Assembly: GCF_042219855.1 (NCBI RefSeq)
Contig: NZ_JBHJHP010000008.1
Span: 62,001-126,000, forward strand
Direction of reading: 5' to 3'
Length of the DNA: 64,000 nucleotides
From: JBHJHP01 sp042219855
Lineage (GTDB): Bacteria > Bacteroidota > Bacteroidia > Bacteroidales > UBA5342
Both the position numbers and the translations under genes were made by a program. Under the pieces are notes generated by a model. The model was not told the origin of the DNA, ran no database searches, and worked only from the letters and a program-made list of their open reading frames with translations. Positions 26,478 to 35,160 of this stretch are shown one piece after another. The first letter of the stretch is position 1. Every line of letters begins with the position of its first letter.

Positions 26478-28580
26478 ATGAAAAAGCAAACACTATTACT
26501 ACTGCTGGTTTTGGCAGTATGGTCTTGTAAAGAAAAAGAGATGAATCCATTATTAGTTAAAGAATTTAAGACCCCTCATCAAACTGCACCGTTTAATGAG
26601 ATTAAGAATGAAGATTTTATGCCCGCCTTTGAGGAGGCTTTTAAACAGGGGCGTGAAGAAATTGATGCCATAAAAAACAATGCAGAAGAACCGACGTTTG
26701 AGAATACCATTGCGGCATTGGATTATGCCGGGAGCTTGTTGTCAAGAACATCGGGTGTGTTCTATAACCTGTTGAGTTCTGAAACATCGGACACATTGCA
26801 GGAAATAGCTCAGATCCTGTCGCCTAAAATGACAGCGTATCATAACGATATCACGCTGGACGATGCATTATTCGGACGTGTGAAGGCTGTGTATGATAAG
26901 CGGAATGAGCTGGGACTGACCACGGAACAAACGAAATTGCTGGAAGATACCTACTCCGGTTTTGCCCGTAACGGTGCGAATCTGGATGACGCAGATAAAA
27001 CAAAGCTGCGGGCCATAAACGAGGAGTTGTCAAAACTTTCACTGGATTTCAATAATCATGTACTGGCTGAAACCAACGCCTGGACAAAACTGGTCACCAA
27101 CGAGGAAGAACTGAAAGGTATACCTGAAGGTATGAAATCGATTCTGGCTTCCAAGGCTAAAAAAGAAGGCAAGGAGGGTTGGCTGGTGGATATTACCATG
27201 CCGGTATATGTGAGCATGATGAAATATGCAGATAACCGTGATCTACGCCACGAGCTGTACATGGCCTACGGACAAAAAGGTTTTCAGGACAATGAAAATA
27301 ACAATGAAGCTATTGTTAAACGGCTGACCCGGTTACGCCTTGAACGAGCCCATCTTCTGGGTTATGATACCTATGCCGATTATGTGCTGGTACGCCGCAT
27401 GGCAGAAAATCCGGATAATGTTTATGATTTGTTGAACAAGCTTCTTGCTGCATCCTTGCCTGCTGCTGAAAAAGAAAAAGCAGAAGTGACTGCCAAAGCT
27501 AAAGCGCTGGGATTTAAGGGAGAACTGATGCCCTGGGACTGGTCGTATTATTCTGAAGAACTGAAAAGCGAAAAGTTCGATCTGGATGATGAAATGCTGA
27601 AGCCCTATTTCAAGCTTGAAAATGTGATCAGTGGTGTATTTGGCCTGGCAACTGATCTGTATGGCATCACATTTAAAGAAAACAGGGATATTCAGGTGTA
27701 CAATCCTGAAGTCATTCCGTATGAGGTATACGATCAGGATGGTTCCTTTCTTGCCGTGTTGTATGCCGATTTCCATCCCAGAAAGGGAAAGAGAGGCGGT
27801 GCCTGGATGAACGATTTTAAAGGACAGTGGAAAAAAGACGGAAAAGACAGCAGACCGCATATTACCATTGTGATGAACTTTACACCAAGCACTGAAGATG
27901 CTCCTTCGCTTCTGACGTATGACGAAGTGGAGACCTTTCTGCATGAATTTGGCCATTCTTTGCACGGTATGTTTGCCGCCACTACTTATCCCGGACTTTC
28001 CGGAACCAATGTCTTCCAGGATTTTGTGGAACTACCGTCCCAGATTATGGAGAACTGGGGACCCGAAAAACAGTTCCTCGACAAGTTTGCGGTTCATTAT
28101 AAAACAGGTGAGCCCATTCCTGCTGAACTGGTTCAGAAGATCGTGGATTCACGGAACTTTAATGCCGGTTATCAATCCGTTCGTCAGCTGAGTTTTGGTT
28201 TGCTTGATATGGCCTGGCATACATTGAAACAGCCTTATGACGGCAATGTGAAAGAGTTCGAGGAACAAGCCTGGGCACCGACACGTCTGTTTCCTGAAAT
28301 AGACGGTGTGTGTATGAGTACACAGTTTGGCCATTTATTCGCAGGTGGTTATGCTGCCGGATATTACGGTTATAAATGGGCAGAGGTGCTGGATGCCGAT
28401 GCATTTTCACTGTTCCGTGAAAAAGGAATATTCAATAAGGATGTGGCCACATCATTCAGAAGAAATATTCTGGAAAAAGGGGGTACTGAAAACGCAATGG
28501 TACTCTACAAACGGTTTCGTGGCCAGGAACCTTCGATCGATGCACTGTTGATGCGCAGTGGTCTGAAAAGCGCATCCTGA
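26478..28580 (+). CDS. dcp: M3-family peptidyl-dipeptidase (Dcp-like), lipoprotein
   Basis: A 700-residue zinc peptidase that removes dipeptides from peptide C-termini, or acts as an oligopeptidase. It starts with a lipoprotein signal (MKKQTLLLLLVLAVWSC), so it is anchored in the envelope rather than cytoplasmic. The zinc-binding HEFGHSLH is near residue 488 with the downstream Glu in the family region DFVELPSQIMENW. The N-terminal helical region (PFNEIKNEDFMPAFEEAFKQ) is typical of the family. Start at ATG 26478 (the TTG 21 bp earlier is rejected). The radical SAM gene follows after 3 bp. Confidence 0.93.
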   Translation: MKKQTLLLLLVLAVWSCKEKEMNPLLVKEFKTPHQTAPFNEIKNEDFMPAFEEAFKQGREEIDAIKNNAEEPTFENTIAALDYAGSLLSRTSGVFYNLLSSETSDTLQEIAQILSPKMTAYHNDITLDDALFGRVKAVYDKRNELGLTTEQTKLLEDTYSGFARNGANLDDADKTKLRAINEELSKLSLDFNNHVLAETNAWTKLVTNEEELKGIPEGMKSILASKAKKEGKEGWLVDITMPVYVSMMKYADNRDLRHELYMAYGQKGFQDNENNNEAIVKRLTRLRLERAHLLGYDTYADYVLVRRMAENPDNVYDLLNKLLAASLPAAEKEKAEVTAKAKALGFKGELMPWDWSYYSEELKSEKFDLDDEMLKPYFKLENVISGVFGLATDLYGITFKENRDIQVYNPEVIPYEVYDQDGSFLAVLYADFHPRKGKRGGAWMNDFKGQWKKDGKDSRPHITIVMNFTPSTEDAPSLLTYDEVETFLHEFGHSLHGMFAATTYPGLSGTNVFQDFVELPSQIMENWGPEKQFLDKFAVHYKTGEPIPAELVQKIVDSRNFNAGYQSVRQLSFGLLDMAWHTLKQPYDGNVKEFEEQAWAPTRLFPEIDGVCMSTQFGHLFAGGYAAGYYGYKWAEVLDADAFSLFREKGIFNKDVATSFRRNILEKGGTENAMVLYKRFRGQEPSIDALLMRSGLKSAS

Positions 28581-28583
28581 TAC

Positions 28584-29594
28584 ATGTCGTTACTGAAAGG
28601 ATATCATAAAGAGGTTCGGGCTTTGCTTGGCAGTTTGACTGCGAAGAGGCTTTCGAACCTTTTTCTTTTGTATGGATCACATAGCCTTTCAAAACTGCTG
28701 AAACGAAATTTGCACCGTGGCAAACCGGCCTATTTAACACTGGAAACAACAAATAGCTGTAATCTGTCCTGTCCGGAATGTGTCACGGGGATGAACGGTT
28801 TGAAAAGGGCCACATCCTGGATGTCAGCCGGGGATGCCTCCGGGGTGATAGCGCAGACAAAGGCCCATGCTATTGTAGCCAATCTGTATTTTCAGGGTGA
28901 ACCTCTGCTGAATCCGGATCTTTTTAAGATCATTGCAGAAACATCGGATGCCGGCATCTATTCAATCATATCTACCAATGCCCAAAACCTGACACCTGAA
29001 AAAGCAGAACAACTGGTTAAAAACGGATTGAAGAAAATTGTGGTTTCCATGGACGGGTTCACCCAGGAAACGTATGCGAAGTACAGGGTACGGGGAAAAC
29101 TGCAGCATGTGCTTGATGGCATTGCCAATCTTGTGGAAGCCAGAAAAAAGTATAAGAGTGTGTTTCCGCTAATTGAGGTTCAGTTCATCGTATTCCGGTT
29201 CAATGAGCATGAAATTCAGGAAGCCCGAAAAAAAGTATATAATTGGGGAGCAGACCGGTTCGTCCTTAAAACAGCCCAGTTTTACGATGCAGAGAGAGCC
29301 AAAAACTGGATGCCGCAGGAAAGCAGGTATGCACGATACAGTAGCAGCGATAACTCAAGGATTAAAAACAGTGCCGCATCGGGATGTAAAAAAATGTGGA
29401 CCAGCATGGTGGTATGTTCAGGGGGTGAAACAGCGCTGTGTTGCATGGATAAAAACGCATTATTCTCACCAGGGAAAATTCAGGATGGAAGTACAGATCA
29501 GATTTGGCAAGGCCATAAAATGAGACAATTCCGGCAAAGGGTAGCGGAGGGAGAGTATTTATCCATATGCCGGAACTGTCCTTTAAAGGGTTAA
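28584..29594 (+). CDS. Radical SAM/SPASM-domain protein
   Basis: A 336-residue iron-sulfur enzyme. The radical SAM cluster motif CNLSCPEC (Cys59, Cys63, Cys66) is followed by the expected YFQGEPLLNPD and ISTNAQN motifs. The C-terminus carries SPASM-type cysteines (SGCKKMW, VVCSGGETALCCMD, ICRNCP) for extra clusters. SPASM proteins usually modify peptides or proteins. No short precursor peptide gene was found nearby, so the substrate is open. It begins 3 bp after the peptidase gene, an association that could mean shared regulation only. It ends 10 bp from the convergent SGNH gene. Confidence 0.88.
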   Translation: MSLLKGYHKEVRALLGSLTAKRLSNLFLLYGSHSLSKLLKRNLHRGKPAYLTLETTNSCNLSCPECVTGMNGLKRATSWMSAGDASGVIAQTKAHAIVANLYFQGEPLLNPDLFKIIAETSDAGIYSIISTNAQNLTPEKAEQLVKNGLKKIVVSMDGFTQETYAKYRVRGKLQHVLDGIANLVEARKKYKSVFPLIEVQFIVFRFNEHEIQEARKKVYNWGADRFVLKTAQFYDAERAKNWMPQESRYARYSSSDNSRIKNSAASGCKKMWTSMVVCSGGETALCCMDKNALFSPGKIQDGSTDQIWQGHKMRQFRQRVAEGEYLSICRNCPLKG

Positions 29595-29604
29595 TATGCT
29601 GTAG

Positions 29605-31227
29605 TTAAAGTCCCAGTGCTTCACGTAAGGTGTGTTTCCAGATAATATAGCCCTTATGTACCATATGCAGGTTATCCTTGCAGAAGATATCTTTCTTTAA
29701 AGTCCCGTCAGCATTGAACATTGGGGTGGAGATATCCACATAATACACATCGTTGTGTGTCTTTACCATGTCCTTCATTTTTTGATGCAGCTCCTTGTAT
29801 TGATCCCAGTAAGCCATACGCGCTATGGATGGTTTGGGTGACAAAAAGTATATTCTGGTATCTGCCCTGTTCGCTTGTACTTCGCTGATAAACTGTTCCA
29901 TATTGCGGATAATGGTATCCAGTGGAAACTTGTCAACAATGTCGTTATCACCTTCGTAATAAACGATCATCGCCGGATTATAGGGCAGAACAATATCATT
30001 CATGTGCAGAAGCACATCTTTGGAGTTGGATCCGCCAAATCCGCGGTGAATCACATTCAATTCCGGAAAATCCTCATGAACCGATCCCCACATCCGCATA
30101 CTGGAACTGCCTATAAACAGAGCTCCGTCAGGTTCCGGAAAACTGATCCTGTCCTTTAAATGGAATATATTAAACGATTCATAGAACCGAGGAGCCGGAA
30201 TATGGACATATTTTCTTGGTGACACAATCAGATTATGAAAACCGATGGTCTGGCCGTTAAGAATGACAGATAAAGTGTCGTTCATTACATCAAATCCGGA
30301 TCCGGGATCAATTTCAACAGCTTTATCGGCATCGTTGTTTTCTATAGACAGCTCCTTGACAAGCTGATCCCCTTTGTAGATTGCAAGTTTGCCTCTTCCT
30401 GTAAAGCCAGTAATGGCAAGGGTAATATCCTTATCATCAGTAACGGTAGCTTTACTGGTTGTTTCATACAGTTTTGATTCTGCTTTGCCCAGCCTGACCG
30501 GATAATGGGTAAATGATGTCTCGTTACTGAAATTTCCGGCATATAGTTTTAGACTGTTCATGTCGGGATCGTTTTTCATATCCGGATCATTTACATAAAT
30601 CTGTAAAGAGAGCGTTGAGCCAACCTGCGGCTTATTTCCAATGGCTTCGGTAGCGATATAGACCTCCAGTTTGGTTGTGCCGTTTTCGGTATGACCCATC
30701 GCTTTTTGAGAAGGTCCAACCGAACGCAGATAACATTTCTTCCGGTGATCCGTTACATAAATAATCGCGTCACCATTGGGGTAAAAAGTCAGTGGAATGG
30801 AATACTGTACAATATCATCTTTCCCTTTTTCGGGTGAGATAAAAATGTCAACCGCATCACTCCTGCAACACGAGTCAGGATGGATGTAGTTTATGTCATC
30901 ATTAATTTCAAAGTACAGGTAAATGCCTTCTCCTGCCCATGCAGCACTCATTTGGACTTTTAAATCTTTCGGGTTGGGTATGTTGCCATACTCATCAGAA
31001 AAAATGCGAACGTGTTCCGCCTGGTCCCAGTCATCAAACTGACCATCGATATTAATATTGGGCTGTTCTGCAAAAACCAATTCCGTATCCGTTGGTTTAT
31101 AAGTTCTGTTACACGATACGAACAGCATTAAAATGAATATTAGAAACGGGTTTAAATAATGAAAAACATTCGTACAACGATTGTCTTGTGTCCTGTGTCT
31201 TGATTCTTGTGTCTTCATGGAGGTCAT
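29605..31227 (-). CDS. CBM9-like/SGNH-hydrolase lipoprotein
   Basis: A 540-residue envelope protein. After a lipoprotein signal (FLIFILMLFVSC, Cys39) comes a CBM9/DOMON-like sugar-binding domain (NINIDGQFDDWDQAEHVRIF to about residue 240). The C-terminal SGNH hydrolase has FIGSSSMRMW (Ser), RGFGGSNS (Gly), YYEGDND (Asn) and the catalytic DNLHM (Asp and His). It probably deacetylates a polysaccharide or glycoside. The first 16 residues (MTSMKTQESRHRTQD) are encoded by a dispersed short repeat, and no other start codon exists before the signal core. The ATG overlaps the stop of the DUF134 gene (ATGA). Confidence 0.85.
   Translation of the reverse strand: MTSMKTQESRHRTQDNRCTNVFHYLNPFLIFILMLFVSCNRTYKPTDTELVFAEQPNINIDGQFDDWDQAEHVRIFSDEYGNIPNPKDLKVQMSAAWAGEGIYLYFEINDDINYIHPDSCCRSDAVDIFISPEKGKDDIVQYSIPLTFYPNGDAIIYVTDHRKKCYLRSVGPSQKAMGHTENGTTKLEVYIATEAIGNKPQVGSTLSLQIYVNDPDMKNDPDMNSLKLYAGNFSNETSFTHYPVRLGKAESKLYETTSKATVTDDKDITLAITGFTGRGKLAIYKGDQLVKELSIENNDADKAVEIDPGSGFDVMNDTLSVILNGQTIGFHNLIVSPRKYVHIPAPRFYESFNIFHLKDRISFPEPDGALFIGSSSMRMWGSVHEDFPELNVIHRGFGGSNSKDVLLHMNDIVLPYNPAMIVYYEGDNDIVDKFPLDTIIRNMEQFISEVQANRADTRIYFLSPKPSIARMAYWDQYKELHQKMKDMVKTHNDVYYVDISTPMFNADGTLKKDIFCKDNLHMVHKGYIIWKHTLREALGL
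31182..31215. repeat. Short tandem repeat, TCTTGATTCTTGTG unit (copy 2)
   Basis: Reads TGTCTTGTGTCCTGTGTCTTGATTCTTGTGTCTT in pieces on the plus strand; the same 14-base unit as at 2503-2535. Here it forms codons 5-15 of the minus-strand SGNH lipoprotein gene. Confidence 0.7.
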
Positions 31228-31640
31228 TTTGAAAAGTTTTCCTTATTGATTTTAAGTACCTGATCCGACTTGCAAACCGGACAGTTGTGTTCAGCCAGGG
31301 TTTCCGGAACAGTAAAGCGGGTAAAGCATTCCTTGCAGCTGTACCAGTTGTTATTAAGGTTGGCATTCCCGAAAACGGTTCTGATCTCCTTTACATTTAC
31401 AAGGGCGTCTGCTATTTTCCTTCTGGCACTTTCGTAAATCCGGGCGAATGTAGCTCTGGAGACATCCATCTTAAGAGCAGCTTCCTCATGATTCATCAGG
31501 TCATAATCAGCCAGTTTTAAGGCTTCATACTCTTCATAATTTAAATTTACAGAATCGTTAGGTCTCGTACATCCATAGGGTTTATATCCTCTGAACCCTG
31601 GAGGTGCTGTTATGTTTCGTAAGCGTCTTTTCCTTGGCAT
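31224..31640 (-). CDS. DUF134/UPF0251 DNA-binding protein with C-terminal zinc ribbon
   Basis: A 138-residue predicted regulator. The N-terminal part matches DUF134 (PRKRRLRNITAPPGFRGYKP, then EEYEALKLADYDLMNHEEAA and MDVSRATFARIYESARRKIA), a sigma-70 region-4-like helix-turn-helix. The last 45 residues contain two CxxC pairs (YSCKECF and CPVCKS), likely a zinc ribbon. The family is of unknown role, often near redox or metal genes. Its stop overlaps the start of the SGNH lipoprotein. A TAAATTTG element at 31656-31663 is its likely promoter. Confidence 0.88.
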   Translation of the reverse strand: MPRKRRLRNITAPPGFRGYKPYGCTRPNDSVNLNYEEYEALKLADYDLMNHEEAALKMDVSRATFARIYESARRKIADALVNVKEIRTVFGNANLNNNWYSCKECFTRFTVPETLAEHNCPVCKSDQVLKINKENFSK

Positions 31641-31655
31641 ATTTTGAGTTTAGTA

Positions 31656-31663
31656 CAAATTTA
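31656..31663 (-). promoter_or_regulatory. -7 promoter element of the DUF134 gene
   Basis: Reads TAAATTTG on the minus strand, 16 bases upstream of the ATG at 31640. Confidence 0.45.
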
Positions 31664-31770
31664 ATGAGAATATGCTCATAATGGAGCTTTTTGTGTAGAC
31701 TTTTTTAAAAGTATGTCAAACAATATGTTTTTTAAACCCGTAAAATCCCCTTCATAAGGAATATTCTGGA

Positions 31771-31778
31771 TAAATTTG
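31771..31778 (+). promoter_or_regulatory. -7 promoter element of birA
   Basis: TAAATTTG, 20 bases upstream of the ATG at 31799. It is divergent from the DUF134 element, 107 bp away. Confidence 0.45.
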
Positions 31779-31798
31779 TTTTAAACACAATTTCAAGG

Positions 31799-32527
31799 AT
31801 GCACATTCACTACATTGATGAAGTAATTTCAACGAACCATTACCTGGCACACTTACCCAACAATGATAATCTGCCTGAGGGATTTATGGTGGTAACGGAT
31901 TTTCAGACGGGAGGCAGAGGTCAGGCCGAAAACAGATGGGAGTCCGAGAGAGGTCTTAATATTTTATGTTCCACCTGGTTCTCATTTGAATTTCTGGAAC
32001 CTGCAAATCAGTTTTATATTTCCAAAGCTGCAGCAATAGCTTGTAAAGAGTTACTGGGCTTTCTGGGAAAATCAGTGGCGCTGAAATGGCCCAATGATAT
32101 TTATATTGGCGACAAAAAAGCCGGGGGAATTCTGATTGAGAACAGTATTATCGGGAATTCAATTTCAAATACCATCGTGGGCATTGGATTAAATGTCAAC
32201 CAGTCAGTGTTCAGTACCGATCTGCCAAATCCTGTGAGTCTGAACATGATTACCGGAGAAATATACAATCTTCAGAATCTGGTAAAGGAATTACAACTGT
32301 ATCTTATTCATTGGTTTAATATTTTACAGGACCGCCAGTTTGAGTTGATTGATGAAGCGTATACAGAATCGCTCTACCGTAAATCCGGAAAGTGGCTTTT
32401 CAAAACAGATGATACCCCTTTTGAAGCGGAGATAAAAGAGGTTCTTCCGACAGGGCAGTTAGTGCTTGCAACAAATGACGGTGACAAAACGTTTTGGTTC
32501 AAAGAAGTAGAATTTATAATTGGTTAA
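31799..32527 (+). CDS. birA: Biotin--[acetyl-CoA-carboxylase] ligase
   Basis: BirA makes biotinyl-AMP and attaches biotin to carboxylases. The 242-residue protein has GGRGQAENRWES (biotin/ATP loop), LALKWPNDIYIGDKKAGGIL-type catalytic region (KWPND with the conserved Lys in DKKAGG) and a short C-terminal SH3-like domain (TGQLVLATNDG). It lacks the N-terminal DNA-binding domain of the E. coli protein, so it is a ligase only. Complete; ATG at 31799. The sigma factor gene follows after 35 bp. Confidence 0.94.
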   Translation: MHIHYIDEVISTNHYLAHLPNNDNLPEGFMVVTDFQTGGRGQAENRWESERGLNILCSTWFSFEFLEPANQFYISKAAAIACKELLGFLGKSVALKWPNDIYIGDKKAGGILIENSIIGNSISNTIVGIGLNVNQSVFSTDLPNPVSLNMITGEIYNLQNLVKELQLYLIHWFNILQDRQFELIDEAYTESLYRKSGKWLFKTDDTPFEAEIKEVLPTGQLVLATNDGDKTFWFKEVEFIIG

Positions 32528-32562
32528 ACCTTTCCGGAAATTCGCCGGTGAGCATGCATTAA

Positions 32563-33141
32563 ATGAACGAACAGCAAACATACCCTTGCGATCCGATGTG
32601 TTGGGTGGAGGCATATAGTGATGAACTTTTCAGGTTTGCATTTGCCCGTGTCGGAGATAGGGAAGAAGCTGAGGATTTAGTGCAGGATACGTTTTTTTCA
32701 GCCTTGAAAAATCTGGAAAATTTCCGCAGAGATTGCAGTGAGAAGACCTGGTTGTATAATATACTTAAAAATCGTATTGTTGATTTCTACCGGAGAAAGG
32801 CAGCGAAAAGCAGGACTGCTGAAAACAGGGATGATCAGGATATTTATTCAGGCTTCTTTAAACCTGATGGCTTCTGGGATGAAACGAGAATGCCCAAGCC
32901 CTGGAGTAAGGATGCTGATCAGGACCTGAGCAATGAGGAATTTCTGAAAATCCTTGCGTTTTGTATGGAGCGGTTGCCCAATTTGTGGTCATCTGTATTT
33001 TCTTTAAAAAGTATAGACGATAAAACAACGGATGAAATATGTAAGGATTTGGGAATTACATCGTCTAATCTTTGGGTAATAATTCACAGGGCAAAATTGC
33101 AGCTCCGTGGATGTATTGAAAAAAACTGGTTTAATAGTTAG
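32563..33141 (+). CDS. RNA polymerase ECF-type sigma-70 factor
   Basis: A 192-residue sigma factor with region 2 (SDELFRFAFARVGDREEAED, then LVQDTFFSAL and KTWLYNILKNRIVDFYRRKA) and region 4 (CMERLPNLWSSVFSLKSIDD, DEICKDLGITSSNLWVIIHR). The roughly 45-residue acidic/Pro-rich linker between the two is long for an ECF factor. The next gene, 4 bp downstream, encodes a small zinc anti-sigma-like protein, the usual partner. Targets are unknown; envelope stress or surface-protein control is typical for the group. Confidence 0.9.
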   Translation: MNEQQTYPCDPMCWVEAYSDELFRFAFARVGDREEAEDLVQDTFFSALKNLENFRRDCSEKTWLYNILKNRIVDFYRRKAAKSRTAENRDDQDIYSGFFKPDGFWDETRMPKPWSKDADQDLSNEEFLKILAFCMERLPNLWSSVFSLKSIDDKTTDEICKDLGITSSNLWVIIHRAKLQLRGCIEKNWFNS

Positions 33142-33145
33142 GGCA

Positions 33146-33415
33146 ATGTGGGAATGGATGAACAGAATAATGCTGACCTGCCTGGAAGCAACAAAGCTTA
33201 CGGTTCAAAAGTCATTTCGTAAGTTGTCTTTCACTGAAAAGTTGCAGTTGAAAATGCACCATACGGTTTGTCATGCCTGTCGTAAATTCGATGCTCAGAA
33301 TACATTTATTGATCATGCTGTAAGAACATATATTGAATCGACAGAAAAAAATAATGAATTAAAACTTTCCGATCACAGGAAAAAGGTGATCAGTGATGCC
33401 ATTCATGAAGTATAA
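33146..33415 (+). CDS. Small zinc-finger anti-sigma-factor-like protein
   Basis: An 89-residue protein from the ATG at 33146 (a later ATG at 33158 is equally possible). It has an N-terminal MLTCLEATKL and the zinc anti-sigma signature HHTVCHAC (H-x3-C-x2-C), with the earlier Cys as likely fourth ligand. No transmembrane helix is present, so it would be a soluble redox- or zinc-responsive anti-sigma factor for the ECF sigma encoded 4 bp upstream. Starts further upstream (33107) lie inside the sigma gene and add non-family sequence. Confidence 0.75.
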   Translation: MWEWMNRIMLTCLEATKLTVQKSFRKLSFTEKLQLKMHHTVCHACRKFDAQNTFIDHAVRTYIESTEKNNELKLSDHRKKVISDAIHEV

Positions 33416-33460
33416 AATTACACCTGTTCAGCTACTGTTTTAGCGGTAGTTGTGTGGGCT

Positions 33461-34543
33461 TCAAATCTCGATCAGACTGCTCTTTATGGCGTAGACCAAT
33501 ACTTCCACAATATTTTTTGATCCGGTCTTGGTCATCAGGCTTGCCCTGTACTTTTCCACGGTCCGGTCTGAAATGCAAAGCCTGTCCGCGATAAGTTTAA
33601 TTGGCAGACCATCACAGGAAAGTTTCAGTACTTCCTTTTCCCGTTTAGAAAAAACAACATCAGGCTCCGGTTTGTGTTTGATCTCTTTGTCTGTAGTCAC
33701 GTAACTCAGTTTCTGGATCAGGCTATCGGTTACATCAATGTTTTCATCTTTCAGTACCTTCGATATCGCCTCGATGTGTTTAGGTGTAAACCCTGTACTT
33801 ATATTAGCTTTTAAGGGAGTTATAAGTCCAATAAATTTCCCTCCCGTTGGATGTCGGTCCGTTTTTGAAAGTGAAAGTAAAGCCTTTTGTACTGAACCGT
33901 CCCTCAACTGAATATTAATCTCTCCACTATAGGAATCGAGTACATTATTATTGCAGTCCTGTAATATGTTCTGCAGGTTTTTCAGGCTTTTATTGTCAAA
34001 TAACAGGTTGATTTTCAGATTAGGAATATCCTTGTCTTCATAACCAAATATCTTCTTAAACGATTCATTTACCTGTGTAATGGCATTGCAATCTGTCAGG
34101 AATACAGCGTTTGGCATCATATCAAGAAGGGTTCTTAACTGAGTTCTGCCCACACCTATTAACCTGTCATGTTTCTCCAGCCTGGTCTGTACTGTTTTAA
34201 CAAGGCTTTTATTGTGGAATGGTTTAATAATGTAATCATCCACACCAAGTTTCAGTCCCAGACTGATATCTTCAGCTGCAGCTCTGCCACTGATAAATAT
34301 GAAAGGGATATGTTTAGTTAACGAGCTTTCGGAAAGGATATTGAATACCTGGTAGCCATCCATCGGAGACATGCAGATATCACACAATATAAGATCCGGA
34401 ATTTGTTCGAATGCCTTTTGAATACCCTCGGCACCGTTTTTTGTATATACGCAATGATACCCGTTACTGTTAAGTACAGTTGTCATTAGCATTCCTATGT
34501 CCGCATCATCTTCTATTACCAGAATCTTCTTTTTACTACTCAT
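33461..34543 (-). CDS. Response regulator with receiver, PAS and LuxR DNA-binding domains
   Basis: A 360-residue regulator. The receiver domain (residues 5-120) is intact: LVIEDDAD acidic pair, phosphoacceptor Asp in LILCDICMSPMDGY, and the Lys in DDYIIKPF. A PAS-like domain covers about 125-250 (MPNAVFLTDCNAITQVNESF). The LuxR helix-turn-helix is at the end (FSKREKEVLKLSCDGLPIKL, then RLCISDRTVEKYRASLM). It is a two-input transcription factor; the kinase is not in the window. It faces the sigma factor pair and is 0.6 kb upstream of, and divergent from, the T9SS genes, which it might control (inference). Confidence 0.9.
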   Translation of the reverse strand: MSSKKKILVIEDDADIGMLMTTVLNSNGYHCVYTKNGAEGIQKAFEQIPDLILCDICMSPMDGYQVFNILSESSLTKHIPFIFISGRAAAEDISLGLKLGVDDYIIKPFHNKSLVKTVQTRLEKHDRLIGVGRTQLRTLLDMMPNAVFLTDCNAITQVNESFKKIFGYEDKDIPNLKINLLFDNKSLKNLQNILQDCNNNVLDSYSGEINIQLRDGSVQKALLSLSKTDRHPTGGKFIGLITPLKANISTGFTPKHIEAISKVLKDENIDVTDSLIQKLSYVTTDKEIKHKPEPDVVFSKREKEVLKLSCDGLPIKLIADRLCISDRTVEKYRASLMTKTGSKNIVEVLVYAIKSSLIEI

Positions 34544-34780
34544 CAGGATAGAATTTTATTAACAATAATGTTAAGGCACTTTTCGCTCCCAGCAAGAATG
34601 CTGCGCTAAAAGTACAAATAATTTCATAACATAGCTTAATTAATCTATCGCTCATTGGGAAGAAGAACAAATGTTATTCGTGGATGCAAGTTGCAGGTTT
34701 CCGATTGTTCTTACAACAACAATACTGTAGGTCAACAGAAAAACAAAATTAAGACTTTTTAAGAATTAAAACAAAATAGT

Positions 34781-34805
34781 AACCTGAAAATATCGTTTTC
34801 AGGTT
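34781..34805. promoter_or_regulatory. Perfect 10-bp inverted repeat (AACCTGAAAA/TTTTCAGGTT)
   Basis: Two 10-base arms with a 5-base loop (TATCG). It lies 238 bp upstream of the regulator's start and 356 bp upstream of the T9SS gene's, so it is not an obvious terminator of either gene. It could be a protein-binding site or the terminator of an unannotated short RNA. Confidence 0.45.
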
Positions 34806-34961
34806 GATTGATTTTGATTTGACGGATAAATATGTGTTTATATGATTGAAAATGAGGGAGAAAGATAATTTTTTGGAAATGTAAACAATGTGTTAATTAT
34901 TCCGAATTCCTTCCGGGCTAAATTTACATACAATTCAGACGTAATTAAGTCATCTATAAGG

Positions 34962-34988
34962 TTGATTTGTTTGACAGTGTTATATTTG
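34962..34988 (+). promoter_or_regulatory. Distal promoter (TTG - 16 bp - TATATTTG)
   Basis: TATATTTG at 34981-34988 is a perfect -7 element; TTG at 34962-34964 is 16 bp away, slightly short of the usual spacing. It would give a leader of about 170 bases for the gene at 35161, or start a separate short RNA. Confidence 0.4.
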
Positions 34989-35080
34989 TATTAAATCTAA
35001 ACAATAGTCCATAATATCCATAAAATCAGGCTTTGAAAGATTTATTGATGACATATCTTAAATCTTTCGGGTATTAAAAT

Positions 35081-35110
35081 TTGATTTATTGTTAATAAAT
35101 TGTAACTTTG
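35081..35110 (+). promoter_or_regulatory. Proximal promoter of the T9SS protein gene (TTG - 19 bp - TAACTTTG)
   Basis: TTG at 35081-35083 and TAACTTTG at 35103-35110 match the Bacteroidota -33/-7 consensus with ideal spacing, 50 bases upstream of the ATG. Confidence 0.65.
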
Positions 35111-35160
35111 ACCACGAGTTAAGGTAAATTAATGTTAAATATTGGTTTTATAGATAAATA

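Larger units (their letters stand above)
34544..35160. other. 617-bp AT-rich divergent intergenic region
   Basis: No coding frame of note. It separates the response regulator (minus) from the T9SS protein (plus). It holds a perfect inverted repeat at 34781-34805, a TATATTTG element at 34981-34988 and a TTG/TAACTTTG promoter at 35081-35110. The length and structure would allow a small RNA or complex regulation. Confidence 0.5.
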
